42,416 nucleotides of DNA from assembly GCA_000969725.1 (NCBI GenBank), contig JXSR01S007674.1. One strand, written 5' to 3'. The translations under genes and the position numbers were made by a program. This document shows, piece after piece, positions 9,969 to 24,900 of this stretch. Below the pieces are notes generated by a model. That model did no database searches. It was given only the letters and a program-made list of their open reading frames with translations, and was not told the origin of the DNA. This stretch comes from Ophiothrix spiculata (taxonomy: Eukaryota; Echinodermata; Ophiuroidea; Amphilepidida; Ophiotrichidae). How positions within the stretch are numbered: position 1 is the first letter of the stretch; each line of letters starts with the position of its first letter.

Positions 9969-12900
9969 GTAATTCATTATAAATCGGACGACAAGATTGT
10001 ATGTATTGGATATTAAAGAGTTTGGTTGAGTAAATGCAGACAAACACAAAGGAATTAATATCAACAAAAGATGCAGATTGTTATCATTCAGAGTCTTTGT
10101 GCTTAAAGGGGCATTGGACAAAATTTTGAAATTTTGTTAGTGGATGATTTACACTTCCTATGTTAGAAAATAACATTCAATTACCAGATATCGGGAAAAT
10201 TTTGATAAAAAACCTTCAAAAAAAGTCAAAAATTTAAATTTTATTTTATTTCTTGATTTTGGGTATGAGGCTATTCTCTAAACGTATTTATTGATGCTAT
10301 TTAATGAGAAAGAGCCAAAGACTTGTTGGTAAAACATCCCTTTCACATCATAGATTGCAGAAAAATCAAAAGAAACCTGGAATTTTCATTAGATATCCTG
10401 AAAAGATCATTTCTAGAAATTCAACTATAGAGGGCAGTATTTATCGTTGTCAACAACGATAATTAAAAATAAGGGAATATCTAAATATTTCCATATATAG
10501 GGTGTGAATTTGACAATGAAACTTTGCATGCTGTCATTATTACCGCTAATACTTCAAATGATGCAAAAATGTTTGGGTAAAAGTTTGGGGATGATGTTGA
10601 ACTTGTCCAATGCCCCTTTAAGATAAAATAGTAAAAATTTACAGATGTTTTGGAGAAACCTGTCAATTTTTAGTCTTGGTTTTACCAAAAATGGAAACTT
10701 CAAAATGTGTGTGTGTAATTCCAAATGACTAAGAACTGTATATAACTAATATTTCATGGAAACATTTTACAAGAACTCTAAATCTTTTACGGATTCATGT
10801 ACAAATCTTTGGGAACTGATCTTTGATCTATTGGGATGAATGTTGGATGTAAAAGATACTTTCTACTATGTTATTTTTATCATCTTCTGTTATTAGGACA
10901 AGAATGAGAAAGGTGATGATGGAGTTGAAATCCAGGCCTATGACGAAGCAGACATGGAGATATTTCAACCCACCTCAGAATGGCAGCAAATCAAAGCAGG
11001 TAACAATCCCCAGATGGGTTTATATATAAACATGGTAGACAAGGGTTTAGCCAGGATTTGAAAGTAGGGCGTCCAAATTCGCAACCGGGCGAACAGGCCG
11101 ACTTCAATCAAGACATTGTGACGTCAGCATGATTAATATTCATATTTGACAAAGAAGAAGATGATTAAGTTATACCAACATGGCGACATCCCGGCAAATG
11201 AACGAAGACACAATGCGGTATAAAGCCCATTTTGAAGTCCACAAAATATATAAATTTATCAGATTTTGTGATGATGATGATTATTGAAGATAAATTCTAA
11301 CATTCAACATTGAATTTCATATGGTAAAACACATTTTTGGAAGCCTTATTTGACGGCCTTTGCATTTTACAGGTCGACCATTTTTGTGATCAGCCATCCA
11401 AATGACGGTTGGACAGCTCTCTGGCTAAACCCTTGATGGTAGAAAGAACGATAATGTGTGTAAAAGGCTTTGCTTGCCAAATCTTCATGTATATGTAAGA
11501 TTTGATTCAAAAGTCGGACTCCAGTTTACCTCTAAAGGAATTAAGAAAGAAGAATCTGTACTTGCAGCCATTTGTTGTCACTCCTTGAGCAGAGTTATTG
11601 TACCTCTGGATTTTTTCTGAAATATGCCTTTGCTAGGTAGATCACATAAATCTTAACTCGATGCGTAGACAGTGTGTACATTCTATTTCTCTGAGTCCAT
11701 TACCATGATTTCCATGGGATTTTATGAGTGTGTATAATCATCTGTGAAATGCTTGAGGTACAAAAACTCACCATCCAAGAATGACAATTTAAGATGACTA
11801 TTACATAGGGTTAACACAACAACCAAAATTTTGCCTTCTGTAAGCAGCAGACCAAGGTGGTGGCTATCCTTTAGGGTTAACACAGCGGCCAAAATGAGTA
11901 CCGCTTTGTCTTTTTCACAAAAGTGTTACATCAAAATTATTTTAGGAGGGGTGAATTTCTTTACGTAAGTCAATGTGCCAATGGTGGCAAACTATTGTTG
12001 TTGCATTCATGAATGCGCATATATTGCAGCTACAGAAGTAGTCTATGACACAAGCATACATTTTCAAGGTTGTTGTGTTCACATCTACGCTCAAGACTGT
12101 GAGTACACATCATGAATTAAATCCAACAACGCTGGTTGATAATAACATATGACAGCATTTGCATTTGTGTTTTCCAAAATTCTTTCATGCCAGTTGGTCA
12201 AATTGATGAGCTGATTGAAGGTTAGGCCTATAGCAGGAACACAGCTTATGGATCAGTCTTCTGCATTCAACTGAGTAAGCTGGACTAGCTTGCCTTAGTT
12301 TACATTGTAGTTAATATTGTATCGTTTAAATTAAGGAATTTAAAAAGGGGAACTGACTCTCCTATGGGAGGGCAGCCATCTTGGATTGTCGCTCATGGAG
12401 GGTGAGTTATTGTACCTCCGGCATTTTACAGCTCCTCGTGCCTCACTTTGAGAATCTTTGCAATGGATTAGCGGGAAAATTGGCGTTCTTTGATCAGAGC
12501 AAGTCGCACGCAATACACGTTACTTGAAACGCAGACATGGTTTGCTTGTGAAACAAAATGCACACGCTGTATTATGCGTCAAGTGAAGAATTACGCGATC
12601 TTCCTGGATATCGGTCCAAACTCCGAATATATCCGGAGGTACAATAACTCACAAGATGGCAGTGTATCCCAATTCCCCTATAAAAATTCCTTGGTTTAAA
12701 TACATATATTATTTTGCCATTTTCAGGTCAGGCTATCCCAGCTGGCTTGCATGTGAGAATGAGTATGGAGACTGGCGTCAAAGAAGCAAAGCTCATGGAT
12801 GGAGATGATGGGAGCAAATATGCAAAGGTGGGTGTTAACTTGTTGCCTATTATATTAATGAGAGGTTTAGTCTGTACGTTGTAGTAATTATTTCACCATG

Positions 12901-15900
12901 AAAGTAACATAAATTTGGAATGTGAAATGATAAGAATGTACATGTAAACTGTAGTATCAGCAAGTGCTGCTTTTTTGTTATGGCAGCCATTCATTCACCT
13001 TGTTACTTAGAAATTCAATAATAAAACTCACAAATTTGTCACCCACATGTCAGTGGCTTTTGAAATGGTTCAAGAGTCACTGACCCAGACAGGTCACTCT
13101 ATAGTGTTCAATGCAGGTTTATGAAATATGACATTGTGACGTTTTTGAAATTCACATGACAGCGTATCTCAAAATTGCAACTTTGGCGCTGCTGTGATAA
13201 GAAATGTCATACTTTAAAGGAACAATTCATGATCCATTTTTCATCCTCGAAGTCACCTCACTCAAAATTGAGTTATTTAGCTAATAAGAATCATTGACAG
13301 GTATATGTTACAATGCTCAAACCGTTCTTTCAAATGTACTTGCATATTTGAGAAAAGTGAGAAATAGTGTCATTTTTGTAATTACTGTTGGTTCCCTGAC
13401 AGTATATTACAACACAGTAATCAAAAGGGATATTTGAAATGCTTAAAAGCTTGTAACTTGCAAGTGAATGGTCCAAATCACATCAAATTTTCAGCACACA
13501 TTTATGTTGTACTCTTTTTTATCAGGCTAAAAATGAGTTGAGGTTTTAATCACTTCAGAATCATGAGTTGCACTTTTAGGGGAACTTCTCTTGTCCAGTA
13601 TCATCCCCAAGTTATTCTTAAGTTAAGATGAGATGTTTGAACCATTAGATGTATTTGCCTATTAAATGGTTGCAAAATCTTATTTGGATTGTACATTTTT
13701 AGGCAGAAAAATCTTCCTTCTTCTACTATTTCTTGATTATATTTGTAGACATTGAAAATTGGTTTTTAAAATGGTCAACATGGTCATTTTAACCTGTTAG
13801 TGATTTTCACTCCAACCAAACTGTTTTCTTCAATTTAATTGACAAAATGTTAGAAAATGCATCTCTCGTCAGATATTTTGACCAGGTTATATCCTTTTCT
13901 AAATTTTCTTTTTCTATGAATATGATAATATGATCAAAGCCACCGCTCCACCTTGTTGAAGCTGAATCCATACTCAAAATGCATCTGTTTTGATTTGATG
14001 CATTTCTAATAATTCATGGTTGCAAGTACGCTGGTCTCTGACATCTTACCCAAAATAAGTTCCCGGTAATGGCTAATAGATCTTGGCACTTGACGGCATT
14101 TGTTTGGAGTGTCAAACATATAACATGGTGGTGCATTGGTGTTTGCGTATATATCTTGCACGTGCGCATCATGCAGACTAGTGCACATGTAAACATCACC
14201 AGTTTGTCAACCTCTTTACCCTGAGACAATTAAAACTGGTTGTCTCAGTCTTTGCCAAAGCCTTCCACACACAAACAATTGCTGTGTAGTTAAATAGGAC
14301 GAGTGAGCAGTAAAGGTATATGTAATTCTACTTGTCAAAATGTTGACTAATTATGATCAGCCGTTACCTGTGATGATGGGCAGTCTGAGCCATATAGTAA
14401 AGTGCCAACATGGAGTGTACCAGTAGAAGGTTGCAAGTAGCAACATATCAGGGATCGATTTCACTAACATTTAGCGATGGTCGCTAACCTGGTTTTGATC
14501 GCTTACTCCAAAAATGATTGCTAAATAGCGGGTATTTTTAACAATTTAGCAATCATTTTTGGAGTTAGCGATCAAAACGGGGTTAGCGACCATCGCTAAA
14601 TGTTAGTGAAATCGGCTCCAGTTCTTACAGCAGTTCTTGATGTCATTTTAAATTCTACAATTTCTTTGATGTAGGTCAAAGATGCTGTCAAAGAGCAGCA
14701 AGGAGAAGAGACCCTACATGTTTGGAAAAACGGTGAGCGACAAGGGGTAGCCAACAGTGACCATTCGTACTTCACACAGAAAGAGCTAAAAGACGCACTC
14801 AAAAAGTTCAAGGCTTCACAGGACGATGTCAAAGACAAAGAAAAGGTAAGGAAACAGCCCAGGGGGTCACATGGCCATGATGGTGAGCAACAAGGGGTAG
14901 CCAACAGTGACCATATGTACTTCACACAGAAAGAACTGAAAGATGCACTCAAAAAGTTCAAGGCTCCACAGGATGATGTCAAGAACAAAGAGGAGGTAAG
15001 GAATCAGCCCAGGGGGCCACATGGCCATGATGGTGAGCGACAAGGGGTAGCCAATAGTGACCATCCGTACTTCACGCAGAAAGAGCTGAAAGACGTACTC
15101 AAAAAGTTCAAGGCTTCACAGGATGATGTCAAGGACAAAGAAGAGGTAAGGAAACAGGTCAGGGGGCAATATGGCCACGATGGTAAGTGACAAGGGGTAG
15201 CCAACAGTGACCATCCGTACATCACGCAGAAAGAGCTGAAAGACGCACTCAAGAAGTAACAAAGAAGAGATAAGGAAACAGGTCAGGGGGCCACAGTGCC
15301 ACGATGATAAGGGACAAGGGGTAGCCAACAGTGACCATCCATACATCACGCAGAAAGAGCTGAAAGACGCACTCAAGAAGTAACAAAGAAGAGATAAGGA
15401 AACAGGCCAGGGGGCCACAGTGCCACGATGGTAAGGGACAAGGGGTAGCCAACAGTGACCATCCGTACTTCACACAAAGAGCTAAAAGACGCACTTAAAA
15501 AGTTTAAGGCTTCATAGGATGATGTCAAGGACAAAGAAAAGGTAAAGAAACAGTCATTATGTAGACAATAATAAATGGCCACCATATTTTTTGAGGTTAT
15601 TGCATCAATGCATTTAGTCAAACGCGATAGCCAGGATATTATTACCTTACTGACGCATGTAAAATCCCACCTTCGGGCAATGTACCACCCCTATATTTAC
15701 AAAAAAATTCGGAAAATTAATGTACATGCGTGTAAAGTCCCATTGGTATTCTTTAGGAGTCGCCAAAGTATCATTACAAAATATCCCAATACCATTTTGT
15801 TTGTGGCCATAATTTGCCAAATCACCTAGGAAAATTATCATAATATCAAAATCTGCTTCAAAAAATAGTCGCAAACTCATCTCAATTACGATAGAAATGG

Positions 15901-18900
15901 GTACATTTTATCCAAATGTCTTATAATTTGTGGGAAAATCACAGCTGATCGCAGATGAATATACACCTTTTCACTGTTAAATAGAGCATGCGCTATCAGA
16001 TCTACCGGACATGCACAATCGTGATTCTTACTTCCAAAATGGCGAATGTCACGATCGAACATGCAATAATAATTTCACCATATCAAACCTTAATTGATAC
16101 GTTCTGTAAGTGTTTGTTGAAAAAACACTTCGGGAGAATATTTACTGAACTGAATCCTGAAATGTTTGATTTAAAACATTACAATGACTATATTGATTTG
16201 ATCCCTCTAGCTCGGACAATTTATTGGCATGCATCCCTTTTTTGTTTACCTCGGTAGATTGACCAGTTATTCTAGTCTCTCTCTCATGTTGTCCTCACTT
16301 AAAGTCCAATCCCCTAACTTTGATCCAAGTTCACATTTAAAAAAGGTGGGACATTACTTGAGTCAGTACGATACCTAGTTTTTAAAAGCACATCACACAT
16401 GCAGGTCATTATCAGAAGTCATTGTTACCTGATGACATTAGAAATTGCGTCAAACGATAATTAATCTAATTATACAGATTGGATCACACTATTTCGCAGG
16501 TTACTAATTTGAGTTGTTGCACATACTTCAGCTTCTTCTCAAATGAACTGATTGTTTCAAAGAAACTCTATCCATCCAAATAGAGTCACTTGCATAATAT
16601 TTGATGAATAGGTCCATTAGGTTTAAGGGGACTCAGACTTTACCATTTACACTAACAGCAAAAAGACTGTCCCTTGGACCACACTAGGTCACCCTATCCC
16701 AGACTCCCATATGCTTGTCATTCTATTTCAGACTAATATTTCACTCCCTTACTTATTATAAAAGGATAGCTTGATATAAATACAGGGGATTAATTACACG
16801 GTACCTTCAGCATCGCAAGCAAGTGCTGTTTGAGCTAACAGGTTGATATCAGTTTATTTGTTAATGTTTTGTCTTTTAGGCAGAGAAGATTCGTGAGCAA
16901 TATCGCTCTATTGACGAGCTGATGGAGGACTTTCACAAGATGAATCTGAATGTGGAGACAGATGTAGAAATCATGAAGAAGCTAATCAAGAGGTTTAATT
17001 CTAGTGATGCTAGTGTAGAAGAGCAACAGTTGGTGTTGCAGGATTTGGAATACTATGTCCATCAGGTTTGTTATTGGTCTCCAATAAAATTATATGCGAG
17101 TTCTTATCTCTACTTTGATTAATGCTAAAATGGCGGGCCTCTTCATATCGTGAATTGATACAAAAAAGTTTGTGCATAGCTGAACAAAGCACAACTGCAG
17201 CAGACACAGTGGGTGGGATTAGCTTTGCTTGCAGATGAAGAAAACCCTAACAATTCCTGCCTATTTCAGTTCAGCGGAACTCACAATTAGGATACGTATC
17301 TGAATTTGGATATCCTCGTATCAAAATTCTGATACCCGTATCAGAATTAGGATATGGAGGTATCCAAATTCTGATACGCCAGTCGTTGCGCAGGTAAGAA
17401 ATTGATAGTGCAAGCTGGCAAGTAAATGTAGAGAAACTTTCTTGCATCTACGATAAATGTATCTGTGAAAATGTCATTTCCATCTATTGCAGCTTCTAAA
17501 CATGTTCTGATCACAGAAAGCAAAATAATTTGGCCAAAACTTTGTTAGAATTAGATGACAAATAATGATAATGTACATACCGCTATGGTGCACGGCAAAG
17601 CTGAATATTCATTTCAGCTGATATCCCGTTTCAGCTGTTTTGAATCCAAATTCAGATACGGGGTGTCTTAATTCAGATACGTATCCAAATTGTGAGTACC
17701 GCCGAACTGATTTAGTGATGATCAGAGTATAGTGTGCTCCCAGACGTCAAAATACTTTGCCTCCTTTGTACAGTAAATCCTCTACAACAAAATCTGATTT
17801 AAGAAAATTTCTGTTCAACAGGGTATTTTTCTTTGACCATATATACCAATTTAACTGCATTGTTTGATAATTCTAATTGAAAAAAATTGGATATCAAGCA
17901 TGAATTTCTATGTCCCATATAATTTTGTTAAATTGAATTACCAGTGTATGTGAATGGAACAAACTCTCACACTGTGCATCATGACTGACTGTGACAAAGC
18001 ATATATGCTGGCAATAATATTTTATTAAGTAGATCCATAGATTAAGTACAGCTTGTCCCAATATTAATGCAACAAGTAAATAAAACATATAAAAAAATAG
18101 TTGCCAAAAGATTAAATCATAGTAATATATGTTTTTTAAAAGTGGAGTAATTACTCTACAACATTCTTTTTGTCCCGTTTCATTTTACCACTCCAGTCTA
18201 CAGATATGAAAATTTTAAGAAAGCCCTTTAAATTTGCTTTGGTCCGATTTGTAAGTTTAGACTTCCAGCTAAAGAAATGCAAACTTGAAATGAAGAGAAT
18301 TCTGCAAGCAACAGGAGCACAATCAATCCAAACAGATCTTACCTAACCCATACCTAACATTATTAAGGTCATGTTTAACATAAATAGGTCAAAATGTTCA
18401 ATTAAAGAACGGATCTTCCGGATACTCTCATATTCCTTGAATCTGTTACCTCTGTTGCAATAATCGGGTAGTTTAGGATACAATTTCTACCAAAAGAGTC
18501 GAAAAACAAGGATTCTAATGAAAGATGTCAAGCAATAATAGGTCTTTAACCGTAATCACGGAAGAAAACTGAAGACAAAGGAGTTTAAGAACTCAAGTAA
18601 GTTATTTATTCATCTGGCCCGTCAAGGGAACGCAACAGGTTGACTAAACCAGATGCAACAACCTGCTTAATATCAGCAGATCATCATTTAATGGAGTCCT
18701 TATGTCATGAAATGGGTTCAAGGGATGCTTCTCCTAATCATGTGATGTTTTTAGCAATTTCCATTCAACGTGTGCCCAATGACGTCACCAGAGGTGAAAC
18801 TTTACAGATTAACAAATCAGACCATCAAGATTTTTCGGGTCTTTACAAAATGTGCAATAACTTTTGATTCAGAGATCCAAATTAAACAAAACAAAAATCC

Positions 18901-21900
18901 TGTAAAAGCCAATGGTCTACTCTATAATATTATTGTAACGATTGCTCACCATTGTGCTCTGTTCTCTCAAAATAAAAGTTAAACGTTCGTTGCATTTTTA
19001 TTGGGACACCCTGTAGATATGAATTGAAATTAAGATTTTTGATCTTACAGGACGTAAAGCTTACCACTGACCTGCAGCTTCAACTGTCATTGGTGACAGG
19101 CTTCTTCAAGGGACCCTCATTCTTTCTCTGACTTCCTGAATAATGTATGCCCTGAATAACTTTTGATCTCGTCAGATCAGGATCATAAACGTAACTCAGA
19201 CAGTGTACTCAGTCACAAGAGAGGCTCATAAAACTGAATGGTGACAACATATTAAGCAAACATTAATTACCAGGAGATATAATGTGAAGTTAACATACAC
19301 AGGTTTAAACTATGTTTTCCATTTCTTTTGTATTTTAGATTGATAATGCCCGTGATCTGATCTCCATTGGAGGGTTTCACTTGATATTACAAGCTTTGAA
19401 TCACACAGAGGAAGTTATCAGAAAAGAAGCAGCTTTTGTCATAGGCTCTGCTGTGCAAAGGTAATGAAATGAACTGTAATGCTCAAGCATTTTCTTTAGC
19501 ATCAATTGGGAGTTTAAGAAAGACAGAAAGAATTCTTTGGGTTAATCGCCAAAAAATGAAACTTATTTCCATTGGGACCCATGATCTTTCTTTAATCAGT
19601 TTTAGATGCAGGAGGAAGACCAGAGCACCCGGAGTAGAACCTACAGAATCATGCTTCTCACAGAGAAGCATATAGTTCTCGCTAGCTCAGTTGGTTAGTT
19701 CTCGGACTGTTAAACATAAGATATTGATCGTTCCGTGTTTTCGAGTCCAGCTGGAGCTGAGTGTGCGAAAACTGTATATTCTATGAGGGTGTGAATTGCT
19801 CAATCTAGGGTTGCGCCATTTGTAGGACGCAGTAAGCCCTTTGGCCCCAGGGAGTCCAAGTAGTGATTTAACCCAATGATTAGAACTGCTCTGTAAAGTG
19901 TGCTGAGGCCGCGTGGAATTACAAGTCAGGGGAACCACGTAGTGTACTATAAATCACCTGCAATTTATTTTTTTTATTTATAAGCATTGACTGAAAAACC
20001 AAATGCACATACAGTGCCTGACCCGGGAATTGAACCCGGGACTCATTTGTTGATGTGCTAACCCGCTTCTCCTTAAAAATCAATAAGTTGTTCCCATACA
20101 ACTCTCTCTACATATTAGGGGAGAAGAATGTTGTCAAGTATGTCAGGTTCCTTAAATGGAGCCATCTTAGTTTTCTATGGTTGAATATAGTTTAATAAAA
20201 CATCAGATTCATCACTTACAGATACCCAGGCCTGTAAAAAGATGGGTAATTCAAGAAGCTCAATGCTGAGAAATTTTGTAAAATGGAGGAAGAAAATTAA
20301 AAAGCCCTTCAGGGAAGAATGTTATATTAGAGGGAAATGTTGGCAAACTGGAGGGAAATTCTATAGGCCAAACAATAATTCATTGGACAGTATTAACAGA
20401 AATTCAGACTACAGGGCTCCATTTTTGTCTCGCCTGAAAATTTTTCAGGAAGAGATACCATTCCTTAAAACTGTCCGCCGTCCGCATTTCTTGTCCGGAG
20501 CAAATCTCTGAAACCGTATGCCCTATGTAGATGATATTTGGTGAGTGGGAAGGGTTGAAGCTGAACTGGCGCTGCAAACAATTTTGAACGCAAACTAGGC
20601 ATATAAAGTACCTAATTTGCATAATTTATCCGTTATTTTTAATTTTAAGTATATCTCCTAAACCCTAAGAGCTATGGTAATGAAACTTGGTGACATGAAG
20701 GGGTTCGGGATTAGCACTCGTGACGCGCCTTTTTCGGGGGTGCGGTGAAGGTCATTCAAGGTCAAAAGGTCATTTGAGGTCAAATTTTTAAAATTGTTCG
20801 AAAAGTTGATCTGAGGTCATCCGAGGTCATTTTGAGGTCAAGCTCATAACTCATTAACCCCTGACCCCACTTGGATTAAACTTAGACCATAGAAAGTACT
20901 TGACCCAAGATCAGTCAAGGTCAAAAGGTCATGTGAGGTCAAATTTCCAAAATTGTTCAAAAAGTTGACCTGAGGTCATCAGGGGTTATTTTGAGGTCAA
21001 ACTCATAACTCATAAACCCCTGACCCCACATGGATTAAACTTAGACCATAAAAAGTATTTGACACAAGGTCAAGGTCAGTCAAGGTCAAATTTACAAAAT
21101 TGTTGAAAAAGTTGACATGATGTCATCCGAGGTCATGTTGAGGTCAAGATCATAACTCATGAACACCTGACCCCACATGGATTAAACTTATTTCATAAAA
21201 AGTACTTGACCCAATGTCACTCCTACCCTATCCTACTCCACCCCACAACTGAATGATGATTACGTAGGCGGTCGATACGCAGGCGAGACTACTGGTTCGC
21301 GAACCATCTTGTTTGTAAGTGCAAGCCATACCCTGCATTTTTGTTAACATTTTCCAATAAATTGTTGTTTGGCCTATAACAAGCATGACAGGGAATTTAC
21401 AAGCCCTATCCACCAAAGATATCACCACTGTTAACAAACTCATTTGCATAAGTTTTGCAGCTGCGGCCAAATTGATCAGATGTTAGTGGCCTCACGTAGA
21501 TGGGGTAGGGGTAGGGGTGATCCCCCAGAAAAAGTGTTTGTGACACATAAAACAGACACACACCCACATTTACATAATTGATGAGATGAGTCATTACAGC
21601 TAAAGTTGAATTCAACCAACAATGGTGTGTCATTGGGACCTAAACAACAAGATGATTGACTTATCCATTGGTAATGCTTGCCATGAAATTTTTCAGGAAG
21701 AACATTGTCGAGACTGCTCACTTCAAAATATTGACGTCCACAATGTTGCAACCAGCAAAACAGACACTCTTAAGACAGGTTTAACATAGTGTTATGACCC
21801 ATGTCACTAGTTTTGCAATTTATTTTTTCAAACTCTTGTAACTAACATTAGGGCAATCTACATGGAGTGCAGATCCAGATGCATGCACATCTCCACGATC

Positions 21901-24900
21901 CAGATCTGAGATCCGCATCTCCATAACCCGCTTACATTTTTGCAAAGCGGCTTATAGAGATACGCATTCATCTGGATTTACACTCCCGTATAGATTGCCC
22001 CAGTGTTCCTAAATTGAAAAAACAGAAATGTTAAATGATAACCTACTAAAGCTTGAATAAACATATATGTTACTTTAATATTTCTTCTCAGTAATCCCCA
22101 CGTACAAGTAGTTGCCATTGATGGTGGTGCTGTTCAATCTCTGCTTCGCCTTATTTCACCACACGAATCCGTTCCAGTGAGGAAGAAAGCACTGTTTGCC
22201 ACGTCATCATTACTACGCCACTTTCCTTACGCTCAGCAGAAATTTCTTCAGCTGGGAGGGCTTAGTACTTTGTCAGCATTGTTCAAGGAGCAGAATTCTG
22301 CTACTACGCCATTGAAGATCAAAGCAGTGACATTACTTCACGATATGCTATTAGAACAAGTAAGTGCCAGTAGATACCAGTAATGCTGGTTAAGAGACTT
22401 GTGGTTGCTGCAATGTAGAGTGTTTCTCTGAATTCCACGCTATGTGATAGATCATTTTTATTTGAGAATATGTTATCAGGAAGATAATTTTGTCCATGCA
22501 CACCCACCTATTTGTAGACAAGAATTCTGATATGTGGTTGCAGAGTTATTGAATTTTGAAAAATTGCCCCATTTTTGGGAAGTGAAGAATAAAAAAATAA
22601 GTTCTCCACAAGTTATCTGGACATCCATGCACACTCAAGAATTGTTAATATATCTGCTTAATCACATGTAATTAAACAACAAGCAACAACTATAACAAAT
22701 ATTTGGGTAAAATTTATATTGACTATTAAAATATAGTGGTGTAACTGTTATTGGTGCTGTGACCTCGCTAGTTGAAATAAAGAAAGTAAAAGATTTATCC
22801 CCTGACCTGCGTTCTCCAAAATTAGTTAAAATGCGATACAAAAACCTTAATAACTTTGCAACGGAAGGTCGGATTTGAAAAATTCAAACGGTTTTGGATT
22901 CCTTAGACCACCTGCTTTCATTTATAGACTATTTGAAAGAATTTGATGTATAATTTAAAAATCACCTGAAGTGTCTACTATTAGTAAATTGTCTCAAATG
23001 TTCTGTCATATCTAGTATAAAATAGTATCATAAATACTTTGGCAAACAAATTTTTGTAGCTGGGGGATTTGACTTTATTTTTCTATAGATTAAGTTCAGT
23101 TTACTTACATTAATGTGTAAAGGGATAATTGGTGAATCTGTTCACTAAAAGAAACAAAGAAATGATGTACCTGGAGTCATATGTGAATCACTTTGTATAG
23201 ATAATAGAAATAAAGTTTGAATATGCTAGTATTCACTTACTTAAGAAAGAATTATTTTGTTTAGAGTTTCTTATTTCTAATTATTTTTTTCATTTTGAAA
23301 ATTTAACAGAAACATATCACGGAGAGTGAACCACCAGATGACGATGTTGGAAAGGAAAGATATTATCAGTACAAAAAGTAAGATTCTATTATGATAATGA
23401 TAATATTTGCATCAATTTGCTTGGCAAACATTGTTTGATGTTAGACTTGATACAGTAAACCCAAGAAATTTAGAAAGAGACTCGTTGGAAACTCACTGCC
23501 GTGTAGTTGTCACTCATGAGATGAGTTATTTTGCATCTAGATTTAAATGTTCAGAAACAACCGCAATAGCTTGACAGATTGCGTAAATCTTGACTTTATG
23601 CATAGATAATGTGTGTATTGCAACTTGCACTGAGCTAGATGCACTTATTTCCATTCCTAGAGTTTGAGGGCGTCTGTCACGCTAATTATGATAAATACTT
23701 GAGGTACAATATCTTGCCTCCATGAACATCAATCATCAAGATTGCAGCCATCTTATATAGAGTTAACATGGTGGTCAAAACAGGTACCTATTCTGTTTTA
23801 AATTCCATAAGTTCTTTTAAAATATGAATATGACCAACTTTGAATTCCACCATATTTATACCAAGTGTTGTTTTAAGTGATTAGTGGAGGAATGTCATTT
23901 GAATAGGAATTGATGGAATGTCTCGAAGGAATTAAGGTGGTTTCAGAGTAGCTGTCGTGGTTATAGCTTGTAGCTGTATCAGAGAACCACAAATTTTCAA
24001 TTCGAAGCTGTTGTGATGTAACAAAACAAATTTGAATATTACCATGGTGGTCTGTCACAAAAAAGTGGAATTTATTCCAACTCAAATCGACGTGTTGTTG
24101 TGACTATAACAACAAGATAATCGATATATTGTCTTGTCGTGCTTGCCGCAAAATATTCTAGGTGCGACAAGGTTGGACTACCATGACAGACACTCTGAAA
24201 CCAGCTTAGATAGAAACCTATATGCCAAGTGGGTGCCTGTATTCTTTAATACTGGGAAGGTAACAGGCTTGTCATGAAGGATGTGAAGCCATCCTCTCAC
24301 AGCAATATTACAATTGCTGTACAAGGGCTCAGTCACACATCAACATATTGAGCTATAACATACACCTAACAGGCATTGTTTTAGCCATAGGTTTACATGT
24401 ATTTCTATAGTCAAAATGGTGTACTGTAGTCATATATTAGGCTCTATACGTTGATGTGTGACTGACCCCTAAAAATGAAAGGGAGATGTTCACTTTAACG
24501 ACCTGTAGTACAGGTCATCCTTTTTTGTAGATAAATTATTGAAGTAAATTGTTTTCTTATATCATTTTCCAGAGTGAATTTATTACCAGCTATGTTAAAC
24601 CAGGGTTGGTGTGATCTGATACCTACATTATTAGAGGCTCCTGATCACGATGTGAGGGAAAAGGTATTACTCATGATGCAACTTGTATTACAGCCATGTG
24701 AACAACATTACCAGAGTATTAAAGTTATTGAAAGGTGAGTTATAACTTGAGTTATGCTCAGGGCTAAAGAATAGTTATGCAGTTAGGCTTTCAGTGCCAA
24801 GGTTACTGATCATGATGCAGTTTTATGTTATAGCCATGTGATCAATATTACTAGAGTATAACTTGAGCTATATTCCAGCTGGAGTGATCTTACACCTACA

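Noticed and set aside
13210-13580. Further TTAA-type MITE (TTAAAGGAACAATTCATGATCC with a weak inverted match near 13560)
   Set aside because: The right end is too diverged and the TTAA is not duplicated clearly.
14318-15552. CRISPR-like array
   Set aside because: The repeats are contiguous 150 bp exon-derived units with no unique spacers, in an animal gene.
14596-15621. Several long minus-strand frames with repeated SFSSFCVKYGWSLLATPC-like strings
   Set aside because: They are antisense shadows of the SIL1 exon 4 tandem repeat, whose plus strand matches SIL1.
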